Assembly (NCBI GenBank): GCA_037074705.1
Contig: CM073591.1
Span: 93,035,532 to 93,099,531, forward strand
Length of the DNA stretch: 64,000 bases
From: Zhengitettix transpicula
Taxonomy: Eukaryota > Arthropoda > Insecta > Orthoptera > Tetrigidae
Reading direction: 5' to 3'
In this document: one piece after another, positions 24,957-37,002 of the stretch
Layout of the letters: each line of letters starts with the position of its first letter
How positions within the stretch are numbered: the stretch's first letter is position 1
The notes under the pieces: model-generated
What the model was told of the DNA's origin: nothing
Databases searched by the model: none
Seen by the model: the letters and a program-made list of their open reading frames with translations, nothing else
Translations under genes and position numbers: made by a program

Positions 24957-27900
24957 TAAGGATCTAAAACCCTACCAAATCGGAAAAAACGATCTTAGAT
25001 AATTCTTTATTAAAGAGAGAAATAATGGGATCCGCACAGTTCTTTAATCGCCTTTTGGATATGTTTACATAGCCTCAATTCATATCTTAATATTTTTCTG
25101 TGGTAACTAATAATACATCCAATTTTAATTTTTAAATTTGCATTACGTGGCCTTCATCGAAAATTGATGATTTAATTTCATTTTTTCTGTACATAGATCA
25201 TATTTCTAACTCGTGTTAAACGAATTAATATGTAACTGCAACCATTCTCGGTCATATTGAATTAAGATTTTGTGCAGCGTGCCGCTTTCAACCTTTCCGT
25301 AATTTGCTCAAATCGTAGATATTTGCGGAAATGCAGGAGCTTTGTGAGTTAAAGCTGACGCGCTAGTGTGCGGTAAATTGTAAGCATGTTTTTCTCCGCT
25401 GACATTTTCACGAAGTATTTTTCATTGCAGCACTCTGCATGATTGTAAGCGCCGGGGCAGAATAGGCCTCATTACCCCGACCAACACGCCATCCGAGAAG
25501 CCCAATCCCACGGCCTTCTCCGCTATGTAAAATTGAAACACTGGCGCAGTTGGCGAGAAAACGTTGACGGGTGCTGCAAGTCTAATGAAAATGCAACTTT
25601 CATTACAACGCCAGATGCTAGGGATAGAAACGTGCGCCCGGCAACCGGCTTAGCGATGGATGATAGCAGGAGTTTCGCGTCTATTACGGTCGTAAGAAAA
25701 TTTAATTTAGAAAAATCCCATTTACAACAAAATTATCTTGTACAAGTCAAAAGTTAATTATATGGTCAGAAAATGACATTCCAATTATTGGAAACTACGC
25801 GTAAAAAATGTATCATAGTAGCAATGGAGTTGTTGGGGAACTATGAATGAGTACAATAGGCATTTAACATACATTTGGTTATATGAACCATTTCGATCGT
25901 AATTACTCCTTTGATCATGCAAGAAGACACCGGACACAGGCCATACCACGGCTTGCTGGAGACTAGCTATGAAAATTACTACGTTGGGATAATTTAAAAC
26001 AATCAGTGGTGGGCTACGTTTTTATTAGGTATATAATAATTTCGTTATAAGGAACAACCAAAATAAAACCATTCTCCAAAAGTATTTGATGCCGTTTGTG
26101 ATCAATGAATAATGATTATATGAGCGCTAGTGAGATGAAAGCACACAAACTGGTGCCACTGGAATTTTATTGTTGATCTGAAATCTGGTAGCGAACCGCA
26201 GGGGCACAGCTACAACCCCCACTTACACACGAATCGTTGAAAGTATTGTGCTGGAAGTGAGGTAAGAGATACTTCAGTGTCGGAGGCAAGTACTGCTAAA
26301 GGTTCAAGAGAACGAGCAATCAACCGTGCAATATCTGGTGTTTACTGCAAACATAAAATGTAATGTTTGCGAGTCTTTGAATGATTCAAAAGATGTGGAC
26401 GTGCATCACTGTAAGACAGTCTCGTGGTGTCAAACGTCTACTGTTTTCCTTAGGTTGATGGTCTTGTACGGAACATAGACTGATCTTTGTAGACAAATCT
26501 CGCCTAGTGATGAGAATTAACCACTGTTTCGTACACGAATTTTGACTAAGCATCTGAATCTTCACTCAATGTTTTCCACATAAGTTGACCAGAGTAAATG
26601 TTTCGTTGGCTCACTTGAAAGACACCACGACAAGGATTGTGCATATTTGTTCTCTATTATCACAGGGTACAAATCGTGGTGTCACAATATGGAATCGGAG
26701 ATCAAACAGCAGAGTCAACAATGGAAACTTGTTGTTTCCACCACTGTGAATTCGTCGGCTGAAATACAGATAAGTTTGGGTTGTCATCTTGACATTTTTT
26801 TTTATTGTAGAGGTCGCCTTCCAGTTGAATTCCTCGAGAATGGAACCAAAATCAATGCAAAAAGTTGTTATGAACAAACTACAGAAATTGACAGTCGCCT
26901 TCGTACTGCTAACTTCGTGAGGAACACGTTTCATAAATTTGCTTAAACGACCTCCCTATATGCGATGATCAAAATGTTGATGACTGAAGATTAACATTCG
27001 TGAAAATCGTTTCACATCGGACGGGAACAAGTTACAAGTTAGTACGCAGATCACAAAATTCTACAACAGTGGGAATCATCTTCTTGTCCTGTGTGGGCAA
27101 GATTTTTGGGGATTACGTTTGAGATAATAAATTATGTATACAGTTTGGCATCTGAACCGTTTTCATTTGTGTCTTAAATACACTTATTCGCGTAATTTAT
27201 TTGCAACAGGTTTCATTAATTTCAATACAGCCTATTTGTATCATTGACAGGAAACTGCAGCGATAAAGACTTTCTCTTGAAAATTATTTACAGCTGCAAC
27301 TTTCTGAACCCGAGAGGAAGCAATAAAGGTCTTTGTGGAAAGCTCCAGAAAGACCGTTACCAAAAATAGAAACTATCACTGGAGCACAAATGGTACAAAT
27401 TTAGCACAGAGTGGTTTTTCGTTTTTCGCTAATTTAGAAAAACAAGCATCTTCGAGGAAAATGTTTTCATTCTAAAAAGCAGTGGGGTAAATTTTGTAGA
27501 CATAATAAAAAAAGTGGCTTCCAGAATGTCATTGAAGATTCATTGGCGGAGAAGAACGGTATGAAATAACTGCATCTAGCAGGGGGAAATAACAAGTGTA
27601 TTGCTGAAGTTATGATCAATTCGTTATTAAACAGTTCTTGTAAATATGTATAGAAGTGGATATAATAGTATGAGCTAACAGTTATATTTTTCTAATAAGC
27701 TGGAACAGCGATTCTCCATCTCTTTTACTTTGGCACTAAGACATTTTCGTACGTGGAACTTTACAAAACTTGTTTCGATGACAAATATTTTAATACAGTA
27801 TATGTGTATTATTCTGAAAATTTAATAAATACCAATTACTACATTAAACATGCAGATATACAGATTAATTTTTCATAATTATACTGTTCTAATATTTGAA

Positions 27901-28998
27901 TTATGATAGCGCATTAAATATTTATTACATGTATAAAAGTGATTTGTTCGACCAAATGAATTCTTAATTATAATATATGGTGAATACCGACCCGAAAACT
28001 TATTTGAAGCAACCATAATTTATGAAAACTGACGGGTATTTAAATATCTTTCGATAAGAATTATCTTAACAGTTAAATAATAATATACTTATTTTTAATA
28101 ATTGATTAAATATAAATAAATCGTCTGCTGGTGCTGCAATTTTGGTCTTATCTATAGGCTAGCATTAAAGAGGAAAGTTTATTAGCAGTGGTATTTTAAA
28201 TCCTATGAAAACAAACAGAATGTTTCTACTGGCGTGGGAGGTAAATGTCAAGAAAATTAAGTTGATCCGTCTGACGTGGCAAGTACAACGCAAATGCCAC
28301 ACTCATATTTATAGGGTCCGCCGCTCAGCTCCCTCCTTAATGAAATAAAATGTCAATCTATTTTATTCAGCACACAGAGAACGACACAAGATAGCTCAAA
28401 GCCGGGCGAAAAGAACAGCATTTAATTTGATCTTGAAGTGCTTTCAATTTAGCTCAACACGACACGCTACATCAGACATTTATTGAGAGAGAGAAATATA
28501 ATACTTTCGTCGGACGTCATTCTTAATTAAGTGGCGGAAAACAAAGGCTGTGGCACTCGGATGTTTCTACTGATATGGAAAAGTCTTTTATGCGAGAAAT
28601 TTTTCCGCAGAATAATAATTACCAAATCTAGCATAACAATTGACTTTTATAAAAGAAAATATTTCCTGGAAGCGACGAAATATGGAGTAATTCGTTCTCT
28701 GAACTGGTAACAATTTAAATACAAAAAAAATTAAGCTGTATACGTTATTTCGTCTAAAACTTTTAATTTCAAATTCTGCAACTACTTTGTCCGTATTATA
28801 ACATAATAGAATAATTCACATCTTATTCTGTGCTGCGACGGACATAAATAATTTCAGAATACAAATAAATTTTATACCAACGTCGTCCATAACATAGTAG
28901 TCGACTTAGAATTTCAAAGTGATTAAATAAGGGCGACACTACTGCTACTTTTAATAGTAATATAATACATATATTATATTATAATTCGTCTTTCTGGT
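24957..28998. other. Mostly AT-rich DNA with a GC-richer island near 25.3-25.7 kb
   Basis: The stretch at about 25270-25690 is GC-richer and single copy (gtgcgcccggcaaccggctt, gccggggcagaataggcctc). It is not convincingly coding. The overlapping frames at 26611-26946 on opposite strands show no domain. The rest is AT-rich and featureless. Confidence 0.4.
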
Positions 28999-29001
28999 AC
29001 A

Positions 29002-29094
<93 letters not shown>
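28999..29094. repeat. (CA)n followed by (TA)n microsatellite
   Basis: (CA)n lies at about 28999-29052 and (TA)n at about 29053-29094. The TA tract is the insertion target of the adjoining solo LTR and resumes on its far side (30048-30080). Confidence 0.95.
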
Positions 29095-29097
<3 letters not shown>

Positions 29098-30044
29098 AAT
29101 AATCAACAAGGAATTATTAATTAATTAGAAAAAACAAATTTTATTCTTCAAAGATCCAAATTATCAGCCTCACTTTGCACATTTAATTTCCTCAAATTTA
29201 CAAACCAAATTTTATATATTTTTTTATTTTATTTGTGGTGTTCTAGGAAAATACAACTTTATAATTTTACAACAATTACATCTAATTACTCTTTCTCTCA
29301 GGGTCTTTACTGGGCTTGATAGTAAGAACAGTCAAATTTAATAAACTAATTAACAAATCAAAATTGAAATGAAAGGAATATAAATTCTAAACAAAATAAA
29401 GAAAACAAGAAGACTAAATCTGACTTATACCTTTAATCTTCGTTTACAGACTTAAAATAATTGTTTTTGTACTCACGAATGTCTTTCTGGTACCGGATCT
29501 GATTCTTGGAGCATGAGGGCACAACTCACTAAAAAGGCCGTTATTCACTGCTTATACACATAATTTTCAATACACACGGTCGTAGGCCTCGTTGTTATTT
29601 TTCCTGGAATTTTGGGATCAGTCGCTCCCTCCGGCAGCCCTCGACGTATGTCTCCTCGATGCCTTTATGCGAAATGTTATTTCGCATCTGTGTGGTTCTA
29701 ACCTTTTTCTATCACTTTGCGATTTTATATCATGAGTCTCTCCGTCAAGAACTATTTACTTGTGTTTTATAGACTTTAATAGATCTCGCAGTTGAACTTC
29801 CTTGACCAAGCTATTCGTACTTTTTAGGTCAGCCTCCTCTCTTCTCGAAACGTTCGCCGGACTTTCCTCTCTCTCTCAAAACTTTCATCAGACCTCCTCT
29901 CTCTCTCAAAACTTTGCCAGACTGACTACGAGCGCGCGGTTTCCAACAACTATTTCCGACAAAGAGCCGTGATTGTTGCTTTAAAGAAATGTACCGCTAA
30001 CAATCCAATTATATTAAAACAAGTAATGGCCTCTAATTAGTATT

Positions 30045-30047
<3 letters not shown>
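29095..30047 (-). mobile_element. Solo LTR, family B, copy B1
   Basis: The element starts tgtaataatcaac and ends ctaattagtattaca, so it has TGTAAT/ATTACA ends with atat duplicated on both sides inside a (TA)n tract. Sense is minus. Landmarks shared with other B copies are GGTACCAG (plus 29488-29495), GTGAGTA a few bases further in sense (29470-29476), a gtcagattt-like module, and cccagtaaagaccctgag (near 29300). A minisatellite of the type aaagttttgagagagagagg lies near 29855-29925. No gag/pol is attached. Confidence 0.82.

Positions 30048-30080
<33 letters not shown>
30048..30080. repeat. (TA)n microsatellite
   Basis: This is the continuation of the TA tract split by the insertion of LTR copy B1. 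Confidence 0.95.
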
Positions 30081-30084
<4 letters not shown>

Positions 30085-30211
30085 AAATAACATATTTACG
30101 GAAATGAACTGTAGTGACGCATTGCCGGTTACCATCAGGATTTATGCGACTCATTTTTAAATACCAAACGTCTTACAGTCTTCTCGCGACGACAGAGAGT
30201 ATTTAATCCAT

Positions 30212-30570
30212 ACCGAGGCACCTCGGCCTGTTTTGAGAGGTGTATGTTCCGGGGCATTTCTATTCGAATAGTCGTCCAGCTGCCTCCTAAGCTGGTCAAG
30301 GCAAGGCGCCATTGGAAGGGCGTGGGACAAGTACCAAATGCTTGACCTATCTGATGCAGGTTTTTCTAGGATTTTCCCTGAATCACTTTTAGACGAATTT
30401 CCGGGAAGGATCCTTAAACCATAGCCCGAGGGCCCTAGTTAACCCTTGGCTACCTTCCTCTACCCTTCCGCATCCCCCCTTTCAAATCCCTTTCCTATGC
30501 TATAAGAGGGGAGTTTCCACTATGTGGATTACCCTATACATAGTCTGTCTGCACCTAAAAATAAAAAAAA
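30212..30570 (+). mobile_element. Family A retroposon copy A6 (5'-truncated, internally deleted)
   Basis: It starts at taccgaggcacctcggcctg and ends in gcacctaaaaataaaaaaaa. Relative to A3 it lacks about 35 bp after tgtatgttccgggg and about 45 bp after gctggtcaaggcaagg. Divergence is high. Sense is on the plus strand. Confidence 0.85.
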
Positions 30571-31084
30571 GAACTCAATCTAATATGAATAAAAGTAAGA
30601 GTCAGAAAATTATATATATTAAGAAAAATTAATTTTACCATGTTTCGTACTCTATTAGGACCTCTTTAGGTTGAACAGTTTTTATTATATAATTTAGAAA
30701 TACCAATAATTAAAACAATATTTATCATACTTTGTTAATTATTAGAAATTTTTGTATCATAATATAGTATTGATATTTAAGGTTCTACGACATACGGGCA
30801 TCAATACATCGTTTTCGGCCACATTTCATTAACACCTAAGAGTTTTATTTCGATTGCGACGGACAATGCCCCAAAAACTTGCCTCTATATTTTATGCATT
30901 AATTATTTACAAAATTATAATTCAATTCATTAAAATAATTTATAATTCTTAAAAAACTTTATAAATACTTTTAGTAATTTCTAAAAGCTGTTCCCCTTAG
31001 GACCTCTTTAGTTTGGACAGTTTTAAATCTGCAATATAGAAATTGACAAGTATTTATAAAGTTTTTATTTTGGCTTTGAGTTTT

Positions 31085-31262
31085 GTCAACTGATTAGCGT
31101 AGTTGTCTCTCTCTCTAGGCTCTTGCTTTTTTCTGTACCTGAAGAAAGAAACAAGGCTTCCAGAAACGTTGTGTGGTATTTATATTGTCACTTCTTTTGT
31201 CTGTATTTGGCTATCTTTCTTATTATTAATTTTCAATCTGACGTAAATTTTTCATTTTGAAA
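31085..31262 (+). mobile_element. Family E repeat, Penelope-like terminal fragment
   Basis: It contains CTGAAGA (31139-31145), 17 nt, then GAAAC (31163-31167) followed by gttgtgtggtatttatattg. It continues with tttgtctgtatttggctatc and ends tttcaatctgacgtaaattt. It is the reverse complement of the copies at 5266-5425 and 49262-49405. Confidence 0.55.
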
Positions 31263-32450
31263 TCATACAAATTTGGAAGTAGAACAAATATATGTATTAA
31301 AAAGATAGGTAGAGGAGAGACGTATTTACTGGACTTTAAAATGCATTTATAAAAAAGGTTATGATATGTGTGCTAGTGATTTCAATTCATATTGTGAAAA
31401 AGTTTCATTCCCAATGTTTGTGAAAGTAAACATTGTGGTCATTGACTTATATTAATAATAATAAACGAGCGACGTGTTTCATCATTGTTTACAACATCGC
31501 AATGGACGTAATTTTTTTAATGTTCAATAATTTTTATAAAACTTTCTGATTTTCTGTTCATTAATTGAATCAGGGCCGAAATTCTTTAGCATAAATTCGA
31601 AATAACTACGATTGGTTTAATTCTTGTAAATTGGTATGAGTTCCGCTAAGGTGTACCTTGAAATGAAACTTACGTAAAAATATTTATACGGCCCAAAATA
31701 GATGTTAAAAAGTAAAATATTGTTCTACCATGCGTCTATTGTCGAACAAAGGCCTGAGAGAAGGTACAGAAAAAACAACATGAATATAATTCATGTTTGG
31801 ATTTAAATTGAAGCCCATTGTTAATGTACATTACAAAATTAACACTTAACCTAAATAAAAATGTAAGCACCTTTAATAACATGCAAAAAAGGAAAAATAT
31901 TGTAAAAAAAATTCATGCTTATTATCAATATTATTTTATCCAGCAGACAGTTTTCGATCAGTTCCTTTTACCGAACATTGTGAACAATACATACTTTCAA
32001 CTATATAAAATACCTTGGGCATTTGTTTATTATGTAGTGAGTTTATGGTAGATGAATCATTAACGTATGGGAAAAAATACTTTGCGCCGCTCAGAAAACC
32101 AAAATATAATTTTACGTCGAAAGTTTTACAGTTTTCACCCTTCAAACGGAACATTTTATAACGTACCATTCCATCTTCTCAAAAATATTATTATTTTATC
32201 AACTTCAGGGATTCAATTATGGAAATTTCGGTTTTCGTGGCTATATACATTGTAATAGAAACCTATATTGCAAAATTCACGTTTCTATCTTAATTAATTT
32301 CGACTCTGCGTTGATGATGTGACGTGTCTATGAGACTGAACGGAAAACGAAGTGACTCCGTTCAGAATTCTTCATTTGTTGTAACAAACGCATTTGAGCA
32401 AGTATATTTGAAGTGTGTTAAAGTTTCACTAATAACTTATTAAATTAATA
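31263..32450. other. AT-rich stretch, nothing seen
   Basis: Small AT-rich frames (31818-32255) lack domains. No shared repeats were found. Confidence 0.5.
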
Positions 32451-32536
32451 CTCCGACAAGGCAAATATGAGTACCCATAATGAGTCGCTAATGACATGAG
32501 AAGTTGGGCCGACTGTAAATAAATCAATGAAAAAAA
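32451..32536 (+). mobile_element. tRNA-derived SINE family F, 3' fragment (F2)
   Basis: It matches the 3' half of the SINE at 46733-46936: ctccgacaaggcaaatatga, then gagtcgctaatgacatgag, gactgtaaataaatcaatg and an A-run. The promoter half is missing, as in a 5'-truncated retroposon. Confidence 0.7.
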
Positions 32537-32789
32537 CGATCAAGCGATTCTTCCACAAACATGGCCTGATAACGCAACATTACGTACGAAATGTGAGACT
32601 GAGTAACGTAAATAAACCCACGCTCGAGTTATAGCGACATTTCCCACTTATATGAGATAGATGAGTTAAAAATCCTGACATTTGTGACAATCAACCGTGA
32701 AATGTGAACGAGTAGTTGTACGGCCACCAATTTAGCCCTCGGATGGAACATGATAGTTGAGGAATTGTTTTCCTTCTCTACATTTAACC

Positions 32790-33130
32790 AAATATTCGCT
32801 CTGTGCGGCCCGGTTTTAGTGCGTTTGGACGTCGGGCAGATGACGGCGCTGTCACTCGAATGCGCATAACGGGTCTGACCCATGGGTACGGTTGCGCAAA
32901 ATTGCAGCCCCCGTGCTGAAAGCGGGCAAGAAGGGCCCGGGGCTTCGTACCTGTTGAGTGTAAATCAACAGGTAGCAAGCGTTGTGTTTCGCCTGCGAGC
33001 GTTAATCTGGGCACAATATCGTCGACAAAGGCCTTTGACGGCAGTCGTTGCGCCGAGTTAAACGCATTAGCGCAATTATTGTTCGCGGCTTCGCTGTTTC
33101 AGTGGCTCCTGAAAAAGCAATTGTCGACCT
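32790..33130. other. GC-richer unique island
   Basis: This is a single-copy GC-richer segment (ctgtgcggcccggttttagt, gaagggcccggggcttcgta, tgacggcagtcgttgcgccg) in AT-rich surroundings. The minus-strand frames at 32629-33014 overlap it but show no domain. It is a candidate conserved non-coding or regulatory element, unproven. Confidence 0.35.
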
Positions 33131-33296
33131 CATAGTTATTACTGTTATAAGTGTTACCCACACGGTCCGCATGATCCACAAATCCGAAAAAGAATGAGGA
33201 GCCCCAAGGAAATCAAATTCCTGTTTGGGTATCTGGAAGAGGACTTACAAGTAACACGATCTATACATAATTGGTCTTAATTCTGAAAACAGGTAC

Positions 33297-33789
33297 ATTT
33301 TTTGTCCAGAGTAACAGGCTTCATATTCCACGTGGTGGCAACTCCCCTTTAATATCATAGGAAGAGCATTGAAAGGGTGGATGTGGAAGGATAGAGGAAG
33401 GTAACCAAGGGTTAACTAAGGCCCCCTGGCTATGGTTTAAGGATCCTACCTGGCATTCGCCTAAAAGTGATGCAGGACAAACCCTAGAAAACCTGCATCA
33501 GGTAGGTTGTCACACGCCATTACAATGGCGGGAAATGGGTTTGTTGCGGAGAAGCCTCGACCAATTTATGAGGCAGCTGGCCGACTATTCCAATAGCAGA
33601 CAACTCTTACCGTATACCCAAAGTCTGTGACCCCGGAACATACACCTCTCAAAACAGGCCGGGGTGTCTCGGCTTGTGGGAACCTTAGTTCAAAAGAAGG
33701 GGGAGGAGAATTCTTCCCCTAACGTAGCCCCACCCGTCTCTCCAGAAATGTTCTGCCTGTGAGAAAACCAACATAAGCTCTCACAGGCT
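33297..33789 (-). mobile_element. Family A retroposon copy A7
   Basis: It runs from a T-run and gtccagagtaacaggcttca to the sense 5' hairpin, whose arms here are cctgtgaga/tctcacagg instead of cctgcgaga/tctcgcagg. It contains several small deletions. The stem tgatgcagg...cctgcatca is extended and perfect in this copy. Confidence 0.85.
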
Positions 33790-33974
33790 TTCAATTGTAC
33801 ATTAAAATTTTGATTAATAAAGCAAATTTTAACAACCTCACTTCCTGAAGCTCCTATAGGAGTAACTAGTCTGCTATCGTAGTTTATTTTTTTCATTGTT
33901 ATTTATTCAATGAAATGAAAATATAAAGCGAAATCTACAAAATCGTAAAGTGGTTGAAATATTGAATCACGAGA

Positions 33975-34435
33975 AGCCTGTGCGAGCTGTTCTCGGCACT
34001 CGCAGGCTGAACCTTTCTGGAGAAACGAAGGGGGCTTCCTTCAGGGATGCCTTCTTCTCTCTCTGCTTTTAAACTTAGGATTCCCACAAGCCGAGACCCC
34101 TCGACTATCTTGGGCATAAGGGAAGAGTTGTTTTCTGTTCCTATTGGAATAGTCGGCCAGCTGCCTCCTAAACTCGTCGAGACACGGAGAACGGAATGCC
34201 GCGTCTCCACAACAAACCCTTCTGCCCCAATCGGAAAAGTATGGGACAAGTACAAAATGCCCGATCTACCTGATGCCGGTTTTCTAGGGTTTGTGCTGCA
34301 TTATTTTTTGGCAAATGCCGTGTAGGACGCTTAAAATATAACCCGGGGCCCCAAGTTAACCCTTGCTATACCCTTCCGCATCCCCCGTTTAAAATCCCTT
34401 CCTGTGTTATTAAAGCGGATTTGCCACGACGTAGG
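33975..34435 (+). mobile_element. Family A retroposon copy A8, 5' part
   Basis: Sense is plus, opposite to A7, which ends 185 bp upstream. The copy starts at agcctgtgcgagctgttctc and follows the family to ttaaagcggatttgccacga. There the match is interrupted and resumes at 34706. The frames at 33935-34325 are by-products. Confidence 0.82.
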
Positions 34436-34705
34436 ATGGGAAAATGGGTGCTGCATGAATTGAAGGATAGTCAGAAGAAGCGACTCCGAAACATATGAGA
34501 AATCTTGTTCTCCAGAAAAAGAAAAAAGTCGTTCCTGCATCGGATTATGATAATCGAATAAAAGTGGATATACTGAGAGTAACACAAGAACGGAAGAAAT
34601 CGTGGGTTGATCCAGGCCAACCATCAACATCGTTTCGGACGGAAGACAATGCTGTGCGTTTGGTGCGATCTATTGTGAACTGTTTCAAATACATTACTAC
34701 AGTAT
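34436..34705. mobile_element. Unidentified ~270-bp insertion splitting A8
   Basis: The segment separates the two parts of family A copy A8. The sequence at the break is repeated in diverged form (aaagcggatttgccacgac before, aaaggggaattggcactgc after), as expected for an old target duplication. It contains a 70-codon plus-strand frame (34495-34707) with WVDPGQPSTSFRTEDNAVRL. This loosely recalls the linker of mariner transposases, but I do not consider that assignment secure. Confidence 0.45.
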
Positions 34706-34768
34706 GAAAGGGGAATTGGCACTGCGAGATTTATCTTCACGTAGCCTGCCACTCTTAAAAATATATAT
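34706..34768 (+). mobile_element. Family A retroposon copy A8, 3' end
   Basis: It matches the family 3' terminus (gaaaggggaattggcactgc, then tcacgtagcctgccactctt and an A-rich tail). It is the displaced end of the copy starting at 33975. Confidence 0.7.
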
Positions 34769-35988
34769 TGTAGGTGAAGAATTATACTAACTGAGATTGA
34801 AAATTCAAAAAAAAAAATCCTTGCAACGAATTTGCTGGTGTATCTTAATCAATAAAATTTTGAAAATCCTGAGATAATATAAAAATAATAGTGTTTACTC
34901 CACCTTCAAATCATATAGGAGAAAAATATTGTTGAGTTCCAAGGTAGCTTAGTATCGTTTATTCATATGCATTAAATTTTGCATAAAAAATATATTTGTA
35001 TTATGTTCCTATATATTATTATTAATAACGTTTATGTAATATAAATGTATTGTAATTTAAACCATGTAAAGGGATTAAGGATCGGAGGTTTATGAGCTCT
35101 GAGGAACTGTTAATATTAAATTATATCTCAAAGTCAACTTCGTCATCACGTACGGAAATAAATATATTGAAGTATTTTATGTGAATGATAATGAAAACAA
35201 TTTTATGTGGACATCCGTTGAGGAAAATTAATTATCAGTATCATTTACCAAGAAAGTTTGCGCATTATGTTTAGAACTTATGTATTACAATTCGTCCATT
35301 CATTTGAAATGCCTTTTAGATTTACTCAACTATTGTGAAGTTTTGAACACTTTGCTATGACAGAAACGTACGACGCAAAATATTAAACGGTTAAATGTTT
35401 ATATTCTGAAATTTATTTAAATCTTTAGATACAGCTTTTAAATTCCTCTTTACATGAAAGTTGACGCGCATACGCTAAATAAAATTTAAAAAGTGTGATA
35501 ACAGTGTTGGATAACTTATAATACAGTACGTTCACAGAACACAACTGAATTGCATCAGCGAAGTAATTTGACTTGTTCGTGATACGTGAAACTCGTAATA
35601 CATTGTTCTGTGGGAGAACAATTACAGAAGTTAGGACATCAGCCTAGACATGCTGAGTAATATAACAGGGGCTGCTGACGCAACAAATTCAATCAGGGAT
35701 AGAGTTGACCCGTAACTAGTCCGCTGATAATGACAACACATTTCATGCGTGAAATGACAAAATTTAATGGAATTGTAAGGTAGGAAATTAGTTGAAGATT
35801 TTTTTCATGGATTATAAGAAGCGATGCGTTGTTGACTAGTTTTCACCCTCCGTTAATGTAACGTTGTACATTAGGCTCGCAAAGTCCAGCGGACCCAAAG
35901 TTAACTATTACGTTGCTGGTCACTGTTCTAAATAAAATTTTACTGATCTACATTCAAACATTTTACATTCGCAATTTGGTATATATAC
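34769..35988. other. AT-rich stretch, nothing seen
   Basis: No coding, RNA or shared repeat signal was found. Confidence 0.5.
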
Positions 35989-37002
35989 TGTAATATAACA
36001 TTTAATGATATCAAAAGCAACACGTTGGGAACAAATAATGTAATGTACTATTTAATACGAAAAGATAATTTATAGGATTTATTACCTGAATTAAAAACAA
36101 CTTTTTTAAAGATAAAAATAATAATTAACACAAATTTCGGTTTTAATTTAGATTCTGTACATATTTTAGATAAACGCCACAGCTTTTAATGAACCTCAAA
36201 TCATCAGGGCCGCTTATTGGGCCTCTAATAATTATAGTAAATTGAAATTATCACAAATTATATCGAAATCAAAAGAGTTGCAAAAGAATAATAATTAAAT
36301 TTACAATAACAAATAATATAAAAACAAATCTAAATAAAACTGAAATCCAGTGAACTTTACAGGAATTTAAAGTAATGTGACGGTACTCATATTTATATAA
36401 TGTTTACAATAGAAGTTTTATCACATACCAGTTTATTAGAGCTGCTCTAGTACCATATTATTTCTACACTTTACTATTTTTCTTTTCACGAAGAATTTAC
36501 TTCAACAGGCCCTTACACTGTTCACAACTTTGATTCACTTCGCTAAATACCAACCACCGAGTTGAAAATGCACCTCCTACTCTTACGAAGGATACAATCC
36601 GACCAAAGTATTTATCTCGCGTAAGAAAGTATGTATGGTTTAGAAATTTCGTTTCTGGGACAACTCTAGTATCGGGGCAGTCCGGCGCTACTTCTTTACT
36701 CGTGAGAACTGATTTTTCTGTTTATCCTCGCCCGGCCTCCAAAACCATACTGCTCTGACCATCATCGGTCAGGCACCCAAAGCAGACTTTTCTATGACCA
36801 ACGTCGGCCTCGCCCAAACACAGACTGACTATTTTTTCCAAAGTTCTGCGTATTCCAAAGGCTGCCGGCAATAATACACTGGAAACCATTCCATTCTCCG
36901 CATTCTTGCGCAACACTTACTGTTATTTACAATGCTACTGACTCAAAATTACGCCGACAATAATATTAAAGAAAAATTATTTAAAAAAAACCTTTCATTA
37001 CA
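35989..37002 (-). mobile_element. LTR-like repeat, family B subfamily 2, copy B2
   Basis: The ends are tgtaatataacat...cctttcattaca. It shares with B5 the module tcagggccgcttattgggcc (near 36208; B5 has a close counterpart near 57550) and an attgtcggcg block near the sense 5' end. An ccaacgtg core near its 3' end (minus) corresponds to the PBS-like site of other B copies. The flanks are atac and catt, so no target duplication is visible. The 64-residue frame at 36722-36916 lies inside and is not a gene. Confidence 0.6.

Noticed and set aside
26611..26946. Opposite-strand frames of 107 and 99 residues
   Set aside because: Each is the shadow of the other, with no domain or codon signal that I can judge as real.
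31139..31167. Functional hammerhead ribozyme
   Set aside because: The invariant boxes and spacing fit, but stem II is weak and I could not pair stems I and III. Reported as a motif similarity, not a ribozyme call.
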